This document shows positions 5,953 through 7,150 of a stretch of 7,150 nt of DNA, in pieces. The DNA lies in NCBI GenBank assembly GCA_003457065.1, contig DMJQ01000198.1, positions 2,121-9,270 on the forward strand, in the 5' to 3' direction. Under the pieces are notes generated by a model. It did no database searches. It was not told the origin of the DNA and saw nothing but the letters and a program-made list of their open reading frames with translations. The translations under genes were made by a program, and so were the position numbers. The DNA is from Clostridiales bacterium (GTDB lineage: Bacteria; Bacillota; Clostridia; Tissierellales; Sedimentibacteraceae). Positions within the stretch are counted from its first letter, which is position 1. The number at the start of each line of letters is the position of its first letter.

Positions 5953-7150
5953 ATGGTAACTGAAAGAATCGAAAAGATCAGACAGAATTATATTAACTCC
6001 AAACCTGCGATTTCTTATGAAAGGGCAAGAATTTGGACTGAATCACACAAGAAAACAGAAGGAGAATCCATTCCCATACGGAGAGCAAAAGCATTCAGGG
6101 ATACATGTGAACAGCTAAAAGTAAAAATATTTGATGGAGAACTGATTGTTGGTTCAATTGGTGAATTCAGAAAATGCGGTATATTGACTCCCGAGTTTTC
6201 ATGGACATGGGTTGACAGGGAAATGGACAATTTCGATAAGAGAGTTCAGGACCCGTATGTTATGACAGATGAGCAGAGAAAATATGTCAGAGAAAATATT
6301 TTTCCATACTGGAAAGGAAAATCTCTCGAAGAATGCTTTTTGGCGCGGCTGCCTGAGGATACAGCAAAGGTGGCGGTTGACACGGGGATCGTTGACAATG
6401 ATTCTAAATGGAGGCAGGCAGTAGGAGAAATTACGCCGGACTACCAGGATGTATTGTTTAAAAAAGGCTTTGGCGGAATAATCAGAGAAGCAAGGGAACA
6501 CATATCGGAATTAAATGATGTTACAGCCGAAAATATGAAGAAACAGGTATTCTACGAATCTGTTATTTTAACTTCGGAAGGAATTATTGCCTATGCCAAA
6601 AGATATTCGGAAGAAGCAAGAAAGATGGCAGTAGAAGAAACAGATGCCAAAAGAAAAGAAGAGCTTATAAAGATAGCGGAAATATGTAAAAGAGTTCCTG
6701 AAAATCCTCCCGCAACATTTTATGAGGCAATTCAATTTGTATGTTTCACACAGGTCGGAGGAATTATTTCAGAAAACCCTCTTGCATTAAATGTGGGAAG
6801 ATTCGACCAGTTTATGTATCCTTACTACATGCACGATATAGAAAGCGGCATAATAACAAAGAATGAGGCTCAGGAATTAATAGAAGCATTATGGCTAAAA
6901 TTATCCGAATGGGTTTGGAGCATATCTGCCAATACAGCTGAATTTTTCGCAGGATACAATCAGTTTCAGAATCTGACAATAGGCGGGAAAACAAGGGACG
7001 GTAAAGATGCTGTGAATGAGCTTTCATATATGGCACTTGCCGCAACTGAAAAAATCAAGACTCACCAGCCGGGCCTCAGTGTAAGAATTCATCAGGACAG
7101 CCCCAGGGAGTTTATGGAGGCGGTGACTCATCTGGTGAGCGAGGGAACGG
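5953..7150 (+). CDS. Glycyl radical enzyme of the dehydratase/C-N-lyase group, 5' part (substrate unknown)
   Basis: About 399 codons are present; the family has ~790-850, so roughly half is missing, including the catalytic Cys loop and the C-terminal glycyl radical loop. The PFL-like domain begins at the N terminus (YERARIWTES, then E63-L64-I65-V66-G67). It continues with FPYWKGKS, GRFDQFMYPYY (282-292), FFAGYNQFQN (331-340) and QPGLSVRIH. This pattern belongs with glycerol and 1,2-propanediol dehydratases, choline TMA-lyase and their relatives, not with true pyruvate formate-lyase. By eye, FFAGY and the SEW-W stretch are most like choline lyase, while NLTIGG and SVRI are closer to the dehydratases. 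The NGVGH segment of the dehydratases and the GGGDSNPGY segment of choline lyase are replaced by QAVGEITPDY (E159). Such enzymes act in anaerobic catabolism and need a radical SAM activase, expected just downstream. The upstream cupin regulator may control it. Broad family is firm; the substrate cannot be named. Confidence 0.9.
   Translation, partial: MVTERIEKIRQNYINSKPAISYERARIWTESHKKTEGESIPIRRAKAFRDTCEQLKVKIFDGELIVGSIGEFRKCGILTPEFSWTWVDREMDNFDKRVQDPYVMTDEQRKYVRENIFPYWKGKSLEECFLARLPEDTAKVAVDTGIVDNDSKWRQAVGEITPDYQDVLFKKGFGGIIREAREHISELNDVTAENMKKQVFYESVILTSEGIIAYAKRYSEEARKMAVEETDAKRKEELIKIAEICKRVPENPPATFYEAIQFVCFTQVGGIISENPLALNVGRFDQFMYPYYMHDIESGIITKNEAQELIEALWLKLSEWVWSISANTAEFFAGYNQFQNLTIGGKTRDGKDAVNELSYMALAATEKIKTHQPGLSVRIHQDSPREFMEAVTHLVSEGT

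Noticed and set aside
6199..7045. Minus-strand open frames opposite the glycyl radical enzyme
   Set aside because: The plus strand encodes a continuous, family-consistent enzyme through this stretch; the minus-strand products have no recognisable features.
5953..7150. Pyruvate formate-lyase (pflB) as the identity of the enzyme
   Set aside because: The N-terminal and central motifs follow the dehydratase/choline lyase group and not PflB. The double-Cys motif of PflB could not be checked because that part is beyond the window.
1..7150. tRNA, rRNA, CRISPR array, insertion sequence or prophage
   Set aside because: No cloverleaf, regular spaced repeats, transposase or terminal repeats with target duplications were seen; the IstB-like AAA+ protein has no IstA partner and carries the Cys cluster of helicase loaders.

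Overview
The window looks like a piece of a low-GC, anaerobic, spore-forming Firmicute, most likely a clostridium in the broad sense. The grounds are AT-rich codon use, strong AAGGAG/AGGAGG ribosome binding sites, a DnaD/DnaC-type helicase-loading operon end, a CBS-containing family II pyrophosphatase, a SpoVB-type flippase and an oxygen-sensitive glycyl radical enzyme. The species cannot be fixed from the sequence alone.

Bases 1-2686 (+ strand) are the end of an operon. The last codons of an unidentified gene (position suggests a DnaD-like protein) overlap a DnaC/IstB-type AAA+ helicase loader, whose best-placed start codon is a non-canonical ATT. The loader's stop is followed almost at once by a manganese-dependent inorganic pyrophosphatase with an inserted CBS-DRTGG-CBS regulatory module. 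Replication produces pyrophosphate, so the pairing makes sense, but a functional link is inference.

Bases 2687-2796 hold a nested inverted repeat between two convergent genes that can act as a terminator in both directions. Bases 2797-4989 (- strand) carry a small membrane protein of the CmpB-like 'putative ABC transporter permease' family and, upstream of it, a SpoVB-like lipid-linked saccharide flippase.

Bases 4990-5202 are a divergent intergenic region with a good SigA-type promoter and a 10-bp palindrome in front of a HTH-cupin regulator (5203-5751, +). Bases 5752-5952 hold two RNA hairpins, the second ending in seven T, then an extended -10 promoter lying inside an inverted repeat, and a strong ribosome binding site. 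Next comes the first ~399 codons of a glycyl radical enzyme (5953 to the window end). It resembles the glycerol/propanediol dehydratase and choline lyase group but has a different residue at a substrate-contacting position. The regulator and enzyme probably form one substrate-responsive catabolic locus that continues beyond the window; this part is the best candidate for something undescribed.
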